44,461 nucleotides of DNA, taken from an uncultured Pelagibacteraceae bacterium. Its GTDB lineage: Bacteria; Pseudomonadota; Alphaproteobacteria; Pelagibacterales; Pelagibacteraceae. Shown one piece after another: positions 6,949-15,365 of this stretch (positions are counted from its first letter, which is position 1; each line of letters begins with the position of its first letter). The stretch covers positions 1-44,461 of the forward strand of contig CACLDI010000006.1 in NCBI GenBank assembly GCA_902605605.1, written 5' to 3'. The notes under the pieces were generated by a model, which saw nothing but the letters and a program-made list of their open reading frames with translations, was not told where the DNA came from and made no database searches. A program made the translations under genes and the position numbers.

Positions 6949-8382
6949 ATGAAAAACTTTTTCAGGAAAGTAGCATTTGGAATAGGACCTAATGAAGAAC
7001 TTCCATTAGATCCTCTGAACTGGGCGTTAAAACAAGTCAATGAAATTCCAGATTTGTCTTGGCAAGGTAAAATATATTCTGAAAAAGAATTACGAAAACA
7101 TTACAGAGATTACGTTTATAAGGACAGAAAAGTTTTAAGAAAAAAATATAAAGATGATAAAACTCTTTACAAAACTTATAAAAATTTATTAAGACATGAA
7201 ACAGGACAGAAGTTTTGGGAGTCATTAGAGATATCTATTAGACATAATGAGGGAATAAACAGCCAGCATCCAGTGCTTGCAAAACTTTGGATGTTTTGGG
7301 GAAACTTTTTTGCAATCAGTGAAAAAGATATGTTAGCATATTATTCCACAGGACCTTATCACCGAGAAATAATCAGACCAAACCTAAATCAGACTTTTGA
7401 AAAAATGGTTTATGATGCAACTACTTCATGGGCAATGATTCATCATCTGGATAACAGTGAAAGTGCAGGACCAAAAAGTGTAACAGCTAGTCAAGAGTGG
7501 AGAAGAAGAAAAAAAGAACCAGCTACTATAAATGAAAATCATGCAAGGGAACTCTTAGAACTTCATACAGTTTCCCCAAAAGCTGGCTATACACAAGAGG
7601 ATGTTATTCAGCTTGCTTACATAATGACTGGTTGGCAGCAAAGATGGAGCAAATCACAATTAGAGACAGGGAATGTTTGGTTTAATAGTGAATATCATCA
7701 GCCAGGTAAAAAAAATGTTTTAGGAAAAGAATATAAAAGAGGCAAGAAAAGCTTAGCAGTAGTCATAAAAGATTTGGTAAATCATCCAAATTGTAGAGAC
7801 TTTGTAGCAGATAGATTGTGTAAATTTTTAATCACTAATGAACCAACAAAAGAAATGAAACAACCCATAATTGATGCTTTTAAAAAGTCTGATGGATTTC
7901 TTCCCGAAATACATAAGGCTGCAATAAAAGTTGCATTTGAAAATAATAATAAATTTAAAAAATTCCAAACTCCTGAAAATTGGTTTATTCAAGTTGCTAA
8001 AATTGGTGATTTGCAGTGGCCTCCATCACCAGACCTAATGGACTCTTATGAGTTAGGAACAAAACCTTCAAGAAAACAAAGATCACCTGAAAGGCTCTTA
8101 AGAAATTTGGGGCATCACCCTTATAGAGCAAAACAACCTAATGGATGGCCTGATCATTCTGATGAATGGATCTCACCAGAACTGCTAATAAGAAGACTTG
8201 TGTATGCAAAATTAAGTCATTCTTTTTCAAAAATGGAAAATAATAATAATGAATATTATGAAAATATAGTTCAAAAAAACTTTGATAATCCAGGAAAAAT
8301 TATGAAATATTTAGATCAAAAAAATAGAATTGTTGAAAAACAAACTTTACTTTTTAATCATCCGGAGTTCTTAAAATCATGA
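6949..8382 (+). CDS. DUF1800 family protein
   Basis: A 477-residue protein starting at ATG 6949; the two TTG codons just upstream are less likely starts. Family hallmarks are NENHARELLELHTVSPKAGY followed by TQEDVIQLAYIMTGW, the DRLCKFLITNEP segment, and NGWPDHSDEWISPELLIRRL near the end. It lacks an evident signal peptide. DUF1800 genes are nearly always followed by a DUF1501 gene, as here with an ATGA overlap (8379-8382). The biochemical role is not established; such pairs are thought to act in the cell envelope. A run of basic residues near 55-85 is notable. Confidence 0.88.
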   Translation: MKNFFRKVAFGIGPNEELPLDPLNWALKQVNEIPDLSWQGKIYSEKELRKHYRDYVYKDRKVLRKKYKDDKTLYKTYKNLLRHETGQKFWESLEISIRHNEGINSQHPVLAKLWMFWGNFFAISEKDMLAYYSTGPYHREIIRPNLNQTFEKMVYDATTSWAMIHHLDNSESAGPKSVTASQEWRRRKKEPATINENHARELLELHTVSPKAGYTQEDVIQLAYIMTGWQQRWSKSQLETGNVWFNSEYHQPGKKNVLGKEYKRGKKSLAVVIKDLVNHPNCRDFVADRLCKFLITNEPTKEMKQPIIDAFKKSDGFLPEIHKAAIKVAFENNNKFKKFQTPENWFIQVAKIGDLQWPPSPDLMDSYELGTKPSRKQRSPERLLRNLGHHPYRAKQPNGWPDHSDEWISPELLIRRLVYAKLSHSFSKMENNNNEYYENIVQKNFDNPGKIMKYLDQKNRIVEKQTLLFNHPEFLKS

Positions 8383-9530
8383 AGATAACTAGAAGAGACT
8401 TTTTAAAAACATCAGCATTAACATCTTTGTATTTTGCTGGTTTTGGAGCTCCAGGATACTCAAATTCTGGAACAAAAAAAAATTTAGTAGTTATAATGTT
8501 AAGAGGTGGAATGGATGGTTTATGTGCAATACCTATCAAGAGTGATAAAAATTTTGAAAAATTCAGAAGTAAGATTAATCTGGATAAAACTTTGTCATTA
8601 ACAAATGATTTTGATTTACACCCTGCATTAAAAACATTTAAGAGTTTGTGGGATCAAAATCAAAGTGCAGCTGTCCATGCAACCAATATTCCATATACAG
8701 GTAGATCACATTTTGATGGACAAAATTTAATGGAGTCAGGTGGTAAAATACCTTACCAAGAAAAAACAGGTTGGCTTGGACGAGGTATGAAAATTGCTGG
8801 ATTGAATGGAAATGGATTAGCTTTAGCGCTACCGATGCCTTTGTTGATAAGAGGTGTTCCAATGAATAATAACTATTTTCCAGTTGGTCATAAATTACCT
8901 TATCCTTCTACTTTAAAAATAATTCAAGAAGCATACAAACAATATGATGAAAAATTATTAAGTGAAAACTTGGAGATAATTCAAACAAGAAAATTAAGCA
9001 ACACATCAAGTGATGAAAGCTGGGTGCTTGCCTCAAACGCTGCTAATGAATTATCTAAATCTGATGGACCTAAAGTAGCTGTTTTTGAGGTTGATGGATT
9101 TGATACTCATGCAGCGCAAGGGGGGACAAATGGAGCTCATGCAGATTGTCTTTCAGATTATGATAATATTGTTAGATCGCTTAAGTCATCAATGACTAAA
9201 GAAGCTTTTGATAATACTTTAATTTTAACTTTAACTGAGTTTGGTAGAACTATTAAACAGAACAGTGGTAATGGAACTGAACATGGTTATGGCTCAGCTG
9301 TTTTAATGGCAGGTGGCTTAGTCAAAAAGTCTCAAGTACACACAGATTGGCCTGGATTGAAAAGAAAAGAATTATTTGAAGGAAGAGATTTAAATTCTAC
9401 AATTGATGCTAGATCAATTTATGCATCAGCAATGTCGACTGTATTTGATTTAGATTTTAAAAAAATTACCAAAAATGTTTTTTGGGGAGAAAATTTACAA
9501 AATCTTTCAGATAAGCTGTTCAAAGCTTAA
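8379..9530 (+). CDS. DUF1501 family protein with Tat signal
   Basis: A 383-residue protein starting MKITRRDFLKTSALTS, a twin-arginine signal (RRDFLK), so it is exported folded, probably with bound metal. Family motifs are LVVIMLRGGMDGL near residue 35, PYTGRSHFDGQNLMESG, the VDGFDTHAAQGG metal-type segment, and LTEFGRTIKQNSGNGTEHGY. DUF1501 proteins share the alkaline phosphatase/sulfatase-like fold, so a hydrolase or transferase on a periplasmic substrate is plausible but unproven. It is translationally coupled to the DUF1800 gene. It stands just before the unusual secreted-protein operon at 9695-13848. Confidence 0.9.
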   Translation: MKITRRDFLKTSALTSLYFAGFGAPGYSNSGTKKNLVVIMLRGGMDGLCAIPIKSDKNFEKFRSKINLDKTLSLTNDFDLHPALKTFKSLWDQNQSAAVHATNIPYTGRSHFDGQNLMESGGKIPYQEKTGWLGRGMKIAGLNGNGLALALPMPLLIRGVPMNNNYFPVGHKLPYPSTLKIIQEAYKQYDEKLLSENLEIIQTRKLSNTSSDESWVLASNAANELSKSDGPKVAVFEVDGFDTHAAQGGTNGAHADCLSDYDNIVRSLKSSMTKEAFDNTLILTLTEFGRTIKQNSGNGTEHGYGSAVLMAGGLVKKSQVHTDWPGLKRKELFEGRDLNSTIDARSIYASAMSTVFDLDFKKITKNVFWGENLQNLSDKLFKA

Positions 9531-9570
9531 TTCAATAAACTTTTTAGAGTTTACATACCTACAATCATAG

Positions 9571-9601
9571 ATTGAATCTAAATTTTTAAATTCAATTTTT
9601 T
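9571..9601 (+). terminator. Possible AT-rich terminator after DUF1501
   Basis: ATTGAATCTAAA and TTTAAATTCAAT form 12-base arms with one mismatch around a TT loop, followed by a T-run to 9601. It is 40 bases past the DUF1501 stop. The stem has few GC pairs, so strength is uncertain. The rest of 9531-9694 holds no gene I can support. Confidence 0.45.
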
Positions 9602-9694
9602 GTGGATTTTTAACACTTTTTATTATTTCAAATTAATAGTATCCTTTAACCTAAATGCGATATTATAGAAAAGGTTTAGCCAGGCCTAAATTAT

Positions 9695-10363
9695 AAAAAG
9701 TATTTTCAGTTAATTATTTCAATAATTGTTTTTACAATTTTAATTTTTTCGACAACAAATTTACTAGCAAAAGAAAAAAAAGATAAGGACTGTAAGTATT
9801 GTAAAAAGTACGAAAAATTAAAAGATTGGCCTGAAAATGAAAGACCAGAAGCATTTATTTACGAAATAATAAATTACCCAGAAGGAATGTTTTCTAAACA
9901 AGATAAGACCAGTAAAAAAAAACAAGCAAAAGCTGGATCAAAAGTTTACGCAAGATTTGTAAAAGGTAAAGGACAGCTAAATAAATATCAGCACCATATG
10001 ATAAGGGATATGGCCTACTTTGAAGCTTTATACAATGAAATGCTTAATGATAAAAATGCCAAGGTAGAAACTTTAGAAGGTTTAAAAAAAGGAAGAGAAG
10101 CTATGAGAATGAGCTTGAATATCTCTCCAAAAGCAAAATCATCTGAAGCAGTTTTAAAATTTTGGGCAACTGGTAAGATGCTTTATGTAGCGCATAAAAA
10201 AAATAAAAAGAAAAAGAAAAAAAAAGAACAAGAATTAACTCCTGAAATCGCAGAAAGAGCAGCAGTTTTAGCTAATCTAAAAAAACAAATTGCTACTGCC
10301 AAAGTCAATGCTCAGAGAGCAGCTACCATAAAAGCTCAAGAAAAAATAAAAGAAGGTAATTGA
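9695..10363 (+). CDS. Secreted Lys/Ala-rich protein with damaged or non-standard start
   Basis: The first in-frame ATG is at 9887 (158 residues), but the same frame stays open back to a TAG at 9677. Codons from 9695 read KKYFQLIISIIVFTILIFST, then NLLAKEKKDKDCKYCKKYEK, an evident signal peptide followed by a CxxC at the mature N-terminus. No ATG, GTG or TTG exists in frame there. The DNA reads TTATAAAAAG where TTATGAAAAAG would give a perfect MKKYF start, so a single G appears to be missing at 9694/9695 (mutation or sequencing error). The intact product would be 223 residues. The rest is helical and rich in Lys and Ala, including K-rich runs (KKNKKKKKKKEQE) near the end. No family is recognised. 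The stop overlaps the next start (TGATG). Confidence 0.6.
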   Translation, partial: KKYFQLIISIIVFTILIFSTTNLLAKEKKDKDCKYCKKYEKLKDWPENERPEAFIYEIINYPEGMFSKQDKTSKKKQAKAGSKVYARFVKGKGQLNKYQHHMIRDMAYFEALYNEMLNDKNAKVETLEGLKKGREAMRMSLNISPKAKSSEAVLKFWATGKMLYVAHKKNKKKKKKKEQELTPEIAERAAVLANLKKQIATAKVNAQRAATIKAQEKIKEGN

Positions 10364-12822
10364 TGATTTTAAAAATTGTAATAAAAATTTTAATTGTATT
10401 TGTTTTATTTTTTAACTTAATTGCTAAAGCAAATGATATAGTTTCAATGTCTAGTATTTCAGAGGCGGCAGGAAGCTCAGCTCAAGCAGCTGCAGACCAA
10501 TTAGCATCTGATGCAAATAAAGTAGTACAAAATATTTCAGGTGCAACTGATGCTTTGGGAGAAGCTAAGAGTGACATAGGTAAAGCTTTAGATGCATCTA
10601 TAGCTCAAGCAGAAAGTGCAATGGAATTTGCTACTGAGAGTTTATCTAAAGGGGATATTACATCTGCTGTTCAAGCGATGTCTTTAGTCGAAGGTGTAAC
10701 AGATATGGCCCTAGGAGCTATCCCGGATCCGACAGCGCTTGATATGTCAGGAATAGATTTTGCAAAAGATTTTTCTCCAGATGAGATGGCTGCTTTATCA
10801 AGTATAGCTGGTCAAATGGGGGCAGGAAAAGTTGTGTCTTTACAGAAAATGGCTGGTCAAATGAATGCATTAGACGCTGCTGGATTTGATGCAAAAGGGA
10901 TGATGGGATCTTTAGACTCTCAAGGTATAGGAATGGGAGTAGCAATGGAAGGATTGGCTACAGCAGGTATGGTAGATATGGAGGCGATAACTGGTTCAGC
11001 TAATTTTGATATGGAAAATTTTAATCCAGCAGATTTTGCGTCTATGAATGTAGCAGAAATGGGAATGAACCCAGCGATGATGGCTGGCGCATTAAATGCT
11101 CTTCCAGTTGGAGCTGCTACAGCTGCACTAGAAACACTTGCTAACAATCCAGAAGCAATGGGTAAAATGGGACAAACTATGACTGGTGCTATTGTAGCCA
11201 CAATGAGTGCAAAGGGCATGGGAGATGAAATGATGAAAAATATGGAAGCTAATATTGGAATGCAAGGGATGACTGATATGGCAAAAGGTATGGATGGAAT
11301 TGAAGGAATGAAAGAAATTGGAAAAGTTATGGCCGATGTAGGAATGGAGCAGGTGGCTGAATCTTTAGCAACAGCATTCGCAAATCCAGAGGTTGGAATT
11401 AATTCGGCAATGTCAGGTACAGTTGGAATGATAAGTCAGGCTATTTCTGGAAAAGCACCAAAAGAACAGAACGCTATTCAAAAAGGAATGGAAATGGAAG
11501 ACTCATTTGCAAACAACATGTCTGCGCCTGAAGCTTTGGAAATGCCAGAAAATATAAGTGAAACAGGTATGATGATGGGTGCGATGGTTATGGCTAAACC
11601 GTCTTTAGCTGGAGGACTGCCTGGTGCAATGGCACCACCAGATGGAATGACAGCGTTAGGAGTTGGAGAAGCTGTAGATATAAATAATCCAGCAGGGACC
11701 ATGATGGGGGGCGTCATGGAAAATATGTCTAAAGCTGATATGGGTGAGGCAATGGCAAACATGACTGGAATGGAAGTTGGAGAAATGGATAAGTTAGGAA
11801 TATCTGATATGGCTGTTCAAACAGGTTTAACTCCTGGAATGGTAGCAAGTATGGGTGCAGCTGGAATAGCAGGTATGGATGTAACAACAATTATGTCAAC
11901 CAATGTCGCTGGGCTAGGGAGTAAAGCAATTCAAGGAGTTGCAGATATGGCTAAGGCTGGGAATTTGTCTGCAGGTCAAATGGGTGACATGATGGAAGTT
12001 GGATTGGTTAATCAAGGAACGATGGCTGCAATGGGTGCTGAAGGAATGAAAGAACTAAGTGGAGCTATGGGAATGGAAGGTGGTGACATGGGACTAGCAG
12101 CAGTGAGTGGTGGAATGATTGGAATGGGAGAAATGAATTTAAACTCACAAATGAATCCCGAAATGGCAGCTAGTATGGGTTTAGTAGGAGGTCCTGAGGG
12201 TGCTAAATTAGGAGACATAATGAGTGGAACACCTGGAGGATTAGACGGCTCTGTAATGAAAGGCGGAATGAATTTAGGTCAAGTATCTGCAGCAATGGGT
12301 ACTGGAGTTGATCCTGGAGCTGCAATTGGAAATGTAGCAGGTGCTGCAATGGCAGCTGAAGGAGCAGGAGGATTAGCAGGTGCTGCAATGGGATCAGCTA
12401 TGGCGGCACAAGGAGTAGCAGCGTCAGCTATGGGTTCTCATGCAATGGGTGCAGCAATGGGAATGGAAGGCATGGGCGATGGTGACATGGGTAAAGCCAT
12501 GGGTGGTGCTATGCAAGAAGGAATGTCAGGAACAATGGGTGGTGCTATGGCTGGAGCTATGGCTGGTGGTCCAGGAGGTCCAGGTGATATGGGTCCTATG
12601 GGCGATATGGCAGGTCCAGGAGGTCCAGGAGGCCCAGGTGATATGGGTCCTATGGGTGGCCCTGGAGGTACTGGTGGTTTAGGTGATTTAGGAGGTCCAG
12701 GAGGTCCAGGTGGAATAGGAGACATGGGCCCAGGTGGTCCAGGTGGTCCAGGAGGTCCAGGTGAACCAGGAGGCCCAGGTGAACCAGGAGGCCCAGGTGA
12801 TCCAGGCGGTCCAGGGAACTAA
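10363..12822 (+). CDS. Large secreted Met/Gly/Ala-rich protein with collagen-like tail
   Basis: An 819-residue low-complexity protein. It begins MILKIVIKILIVFVLFF and ends its signal peptide near IAKAND. About 105 methionines (roughly 13%) were counted by hand and no cysteine was seen; Gly and Ala dominate the rest. Residues ~20-110 are Ala/Ser-rich helix-like sequence. Residues ~110-734 are degenerate repeats of types such as NMTGMEVGEM and GAAMGMEGMGDGDMG. Residues 735-819 are Gly-X-Y triplets rich in Pro (GGPGGPGDMGPMGDM), one slipped frame, ending with 18-bp DNA repeats. I prefer ATG 10363 over TTG 10360. A structural, adhesive or matrix protein is plausible; no function is known to me. 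It is translationally coupled to the Lys-rich gene, and the glycosidase gene follows 18 bases later. Confidence 0.75.
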   Translation: MILKIVIKILIVFVLFFNLIAKANDIVSMSSISEAAGSSAQAAADQLASDANKVVQNISGATDALGEAKSDIGKALDASIAQAESAMEFATESLSKGDITSAVQAMSLVEGVTDMALGAIPDPTALDMSGIDFAKDFSPDEMAALSSIAGQMGAGKVVSLQKMAGQMNALDAAGFDAKGMMGSLDSQGIGMGVAMEGLATAGMVDMEAITGSANFDMENFNPADFASMNVAEMGMNPAMMAGALNALPVGAATAALETLANNPEAMGKMGQTMTGAIVATMSAKGMGDEMMKNMEANIGMQGMTDMAKGMDGIEGMKEIGKVMADVGMEQVAESLATAFANPEVGINSAMSGTVGMISQAISGKAPKEQNAIQKGMEMEDSFANNMSAPEALEMPENISETGMMMGAMVMAKPSLAGGLPGAMAPPDGMTALGVGEAVDINNPAGTMMGGVMENMSKADMGEAMANMTGMEVGEMDKLGISDMAVQTGLTPGMVASMGAAGIAGMDVTTIMSTNVAGLGSKAIQGVADMAKAGNLSAGQMGDMMEVGLVNQGTMAAMGAEGMKELSGAMGMEGGDMGLAAVSGGMIGMGEMNLNSQMNPEMAASMGLVGGPEGAKLGDIMSGTPGGLDGSVMKGGMNLGQVSAAMGTGVDPGAAIGNVAGAAMAAEGAGGLAGAAMGSAMAAQGVAASAMGSHAMGAAMGMEGMGDGDMGKAMGGAMQEGMSGTMGGAMAGAMAGGPGGPGDMGPMGDMAGPGGPGGPGDMGPMGGPGGTGGLGDLGGPGGPGGIGDMGPGGPGGPGGPGEPGGPGEPGGPGDPGGPGN
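12763..12816 (+). repeat. Three tandem 18-bp repeats coding for collagen-like triplets
   Basis: GAACCAGGAGGCCCAGGT occurs twice in perfect tandem (12763-12780, 12781-12798), followed by a diverged third copy (12799-12816). Each unit encodes two Gly-X-Y triplets. Similar GGTCCAGGA words occur from 12565 on. Confidence 0.85.
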
Positions 12823-12840
12823 TTTAGACTTAATTAAATA

Positions 12841-13848
12841 ATGAAAAAATTTTTTTTTTTTATTTTTATTTTAATTTTATTTTCTAATTCATCTTTTTCA
12901 GAATCAAGGTTTGGTGAGCTAACAGAAATCCGAGATGACAGAATGCGAGGTAAAGATGGCCAATGGGTCAGGCCTCATCCTGGTCCTTTTATTTGGAACC
13001 ATATAGAAAAAGAAAAAGGAAATTTTAATTGGGAAGAGACAGACAAGTATGTTCTTTATGCACAAGAACATAACCAAACAATTTTAGCTACTATTTGGCC
13101 CCATGCAAATTGGGAACAAAAATCTTGTAAAAGAAAAAAAGCAAGAAGTCCTTTTGGAAAAAAGTTTACAAAATATTTAAGTAAACCTTGCTCCATGGAT
13201 GACTATAAAATTTTCCTTCTAAAGTTAATTGATCGTTATGATGGAAATGGATCAAATGATATGCCTGGACTTACTAAATCTATAAAATATTGGGATATAA
13301 TGAATGAGCCTGAATTTAATATGTTTTTTAAAGGAAGTAAGGATGACTTTATAGAAATTTTTAATTTTTCTTCTAAAGTCATTAAAGAAAAACAGCCAGA
13401 TGCTGTCATTGTTATGGCTGGTGCTGCAGGTATGTTTCCAGAAAACAAAAAATATTGGAAATCTGTTTTGCCAAAAATTAAAGATCATTTTGATATTGCA
13501 AATATTCACCATATAAGCGGCCCAGAAGGACAGTGTGATAAAGAACTTTGGGTGGATGAATTTGCAGATTTATTAAAAAGTGTAGACGTAAATAAACCTA
13601 TTTGGTTAACCGAAGCTATGACTTGTGGTCCTCCAGTAAAAGCTTGGGTAAATGCATTTTTAAATGGAGCAGAGTTAATTATTGATGTAGGTGTAAATGC
13701 TCCAGGCAAAAAAATGAGCAAGAAAGGTAGAAAAAAATTAAATGAATTTATTGATGAGTATGATGGATTTAAGTCAATAAAAAGTATTTCAAAAAAGAAA
13801 GTAGAATTTACTTATAAAGATGGATCTTCAAAAACTTTAGAATTTTAG
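12841..13848 (+). CDS. Secreted clan GH-A glycoside hydrolase-like protein
   Basis: A 335-residue protein with a signal peptide (MKKFFFFIFILILFSNSSFS). The sequence fits a TIM-barrel retaining glycosidase: WNHIEKEKGNFNWEETDKYV resembles the first strand-helix unit of GH39/GH10/GH5 enzymes. YWDIMNEPEF has the Asn-Glu pair (N155, acid/base E156) and IWLTEAMTCG supplies the probable nucleophile E258. Cysteines at 96, 117, 232 and 262 could form two disulfides. The precise GH family and substrate cannot be named. It follows the Met/Gly-rich gene by 18 bases with no terminator between, so it is likely in the same operon and may process an extracellular glycan or the glycan on that protein. Confidence 0.72.
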   Translation: MKKFFFFIFILILFSNSSFSESRFGELTEIRDDRMRGKDGQWVRPHPGPFIWNHIEKEKGNFNWEETDKYVLYAQEHNQTILATIWPHANWEQKSCKRKKARSPFGKKFTKYLSKPCSMDDYKIFLLKLIDRYDGNGSNDMPGLTKSIKYWDIMNEPEFNMFFKGSKDDFIEIFNFSSKVIKEKQPDAVIVMAGAAGMFPENKKYWKSVLPKIKDHFDIANIHHISGPEGQCDKELWVDEFADLLKSVDVNKPIWLTEAMTCGPPVKAWVNAFLNGAELIIDVGVNAPGKKMSKKGRKKLNEFIDEYDGFKSIKSISKKKVEFTYKDGSSKTLEF

Positions 13849-14057
13849 CAACAACCACAGCTTTTTTGATTAGCTTTTGGTTGTTCTTCAGCTTTTGACT
13901 CTTTTTGCTCATCTTCAATAGCTTTTTGTTTCTTTGAAATTTTATCTTCAAAGTAATCATAAAGAGAAGTAAATCCTAATTTAGAGGCTCTTTTTTCCTC
14001 ATAATTTTTTCTTCCTCCAAGATTTTCTATTATTTTAACTATTTCTTGATTTTGCAT
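13845..14057 (-). CDS. 70-residue protein with C-terminal CGCC, third gene after umuDC
   Basis: A small hydrophilic protein: an N-terminal helical part (MQNQEIVKIIENLGGRKNYE), a middle YDYFEDKISKKQKAIEDEQK stretch likely to be coiled or helical, a Glu/Lys/Gln linker, and a terminal SCGCC that could bind metal or be redox active. It begins 31 bases after the umuC stop on the same strand with a GAGAG Shine-Dalgarno-like stretch before ATG 14057. It overlaps the end of the glycosidase gene by 4 bases (convergent). I do not recognise the family. Co-transcription with umuDC is inferred from spacing. Confidence 0.68.
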   Translation of the reverse strand: MQNQEIVKIIENLGGRKNYEEKRASKLGFTSLYDYFEDKISKKQKAIEDEQKESKAEEQPKANQKSCGCC

Positions 14058-14087
14058 GCTCTCTTTTTATTAAAAAAGCTAATTAAA

Positions 14088-15365
14088 TCAACCCTTAATA
14101 GTCGGCAAACAATAAAAGTCAGCTGTATCGATTTTAGAGGAATATTGCCTTCTCATATTCCACTTTTTATGAACACCCGCACTTGCAATACTTAAAGTAG
14201 ATCTTCCATATCGATGATTGGTATTATCAATTGATCTCATCAAGCTATTTATTTTTTCGTCTTTTTTGGATGTAAATAAATTTGTTTTATCACTAGCATT
14301 AGATAATCCTGTAAGCATCACTCCTGCTTTTTGATAACGGTAACCGTTTTTAAATATATTTTTCAAAATTGAAACTGCTGTTTTAACTATTTCAATACTA
14401 TTATTTGTTGCAATTGGAAAATCAACTGTCTTTGCATTTGAATAATAACCAAAGTTTCTTTGAAAGGGACTGGTTCTAACAAATACTGTAATTGCTTTTG
14501 CAACTAATAATTCTGATCTGATTTTTTCAGATGCGTTTAAACAATAATTTGCAACTGCTTCTTTTAATTCCTGAAAAGTTTCAATTCTTTTTCCAAATGA
14601 TCTGGATACGACACAACTTTTTCTTTTTGTTGTAGTGGTTTCCAAACCTATACAAGGAATTCCTCTAAGCTCCATTGCTGTTCTTGAACTTAAAACATTT
14701 GAACTTTTCTTGATCCAGGTATTAGATTTATTTTTTAATTGTTTAGCATTATAAATTCCATGCTTTTGATAAAACTTAGTTAGTTGCCTGCCAACACCCC
14801 ACACATCATTAATTTCAACTTTTTCTAAAATAGGATCTAAGTTTTCTATACCAATTAAACTAGCAACTCCTGATTGTTTTTTCTTTGCAATATGATTTGC
14901 AACTTTACTTAAAGTTTTTGTTTTGGCAATCCCGATACTAGTCGGAATACCTGTCCACTGTAAAACAGTTTCTCTAATTTCTTTACCAATTTTTTCTACA
15001 TCTTCATCAGGAAAATTTGATAAATCTAAAAATGCTTCATCAATTGAATATACTTCTATTTCTGAATTAAATCTTTTAAGAGTTCGCATCACTCTTCTAG
15101 ATAAATCTCCATACAAAGAATAATTTGAGGAAAAAACCTCAACTTTATTTTTAATAATAATATCTTTACCTTTAAAGTAGGGCTCACCCATTTTAATTCC
15201 CAAAGCTTTTGCTTCATTAGACCTTGAAATGATACAACCATCATTATTAGATAAAACAACAACAGGTTTTTTTCTTATTTTAGGATTGAATAACCTTTCA
15301 CAAGAAACATAAAAAGAATTACAATCAACTAATGCTATTTTTTTAGTACGTAGAATGGATGACAT
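14088..15365 (-). CDS. umuC: DNA polymerase V catalytic subunit UmuC
   Basis: A Y-family translesion polymerase of 425 residues. The N-terminal palm motif is ALVDCNSFYVSCERLFNP, with the first metal-binding Asp. YSIDEAFLDLSNF has the second acidic pair. The helix-hairpin-helix/little-finger region carries DVWGVGRQLTKFYQKHGI and the UmuC C-terminal segment begins near the SRSFGKRIETFQELKEAV stretch. It overlaps the end of umuD by 23 bases, so the pair is one operon. It makes error-prone synthesis past lesions with UmuD' and RecA, consistent with UV exposure in surface water. Confidence 0.94.
   Translation of the reverse strand: MSSILRTKKIALVDCNSFYVSCERLFNPKIRKKPVVVLSNNDGCIISRSNEAKALGIKMGEPYFKGKDIIIKNKVEVFSSNYSLYGDLSRRVMRTLKRFNSEIEVYSIDEAFLDLSNFPDEDVEKIGKEIRETVLQWTGIPTSIGIAKTKTLSKVANHIAKKKQSGVASLIGIENLDPILEKVEINDVWGVGRQLTKFYQKHGIYNAKQLKNKSNTWIKKSSNVLSSRTAMELRGIPCIGLETTTTKRKSCVVSRSFGKRIETFQELKEAVANYCLNASEKIRSELLVAKAITVFVRTSPFQRNFGYYSNAKTVDFPIATNNSIEIVKTAVSILKNIFKNGYRYQKAGVMLTGLSNASDKTNLFTSKKDEKINSLMRSIDNTNHRYGRSTLSIASAGVHKKWNMRRQYSSKIDTADFYCLPTIKG

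Noticed and set aside
9655-9696. A 13-codon ORF from ATG 9655 as an independent gene
   Set aside because: It is very short, has no clear ribosome site, and ends exactly where the damaged secreted-protein frame begins; it is more likely leader or upstream sequence.
10718-12725. Long minus-strand and alternative-frame open frames over the Met/Gly-rich gene, including a Pro-rich frame
   Set aside because: They mirror the Gly/Pro/Met codon repeats of the plus-strand gene, lack starts with ribosome sites, and have no signal or family features.
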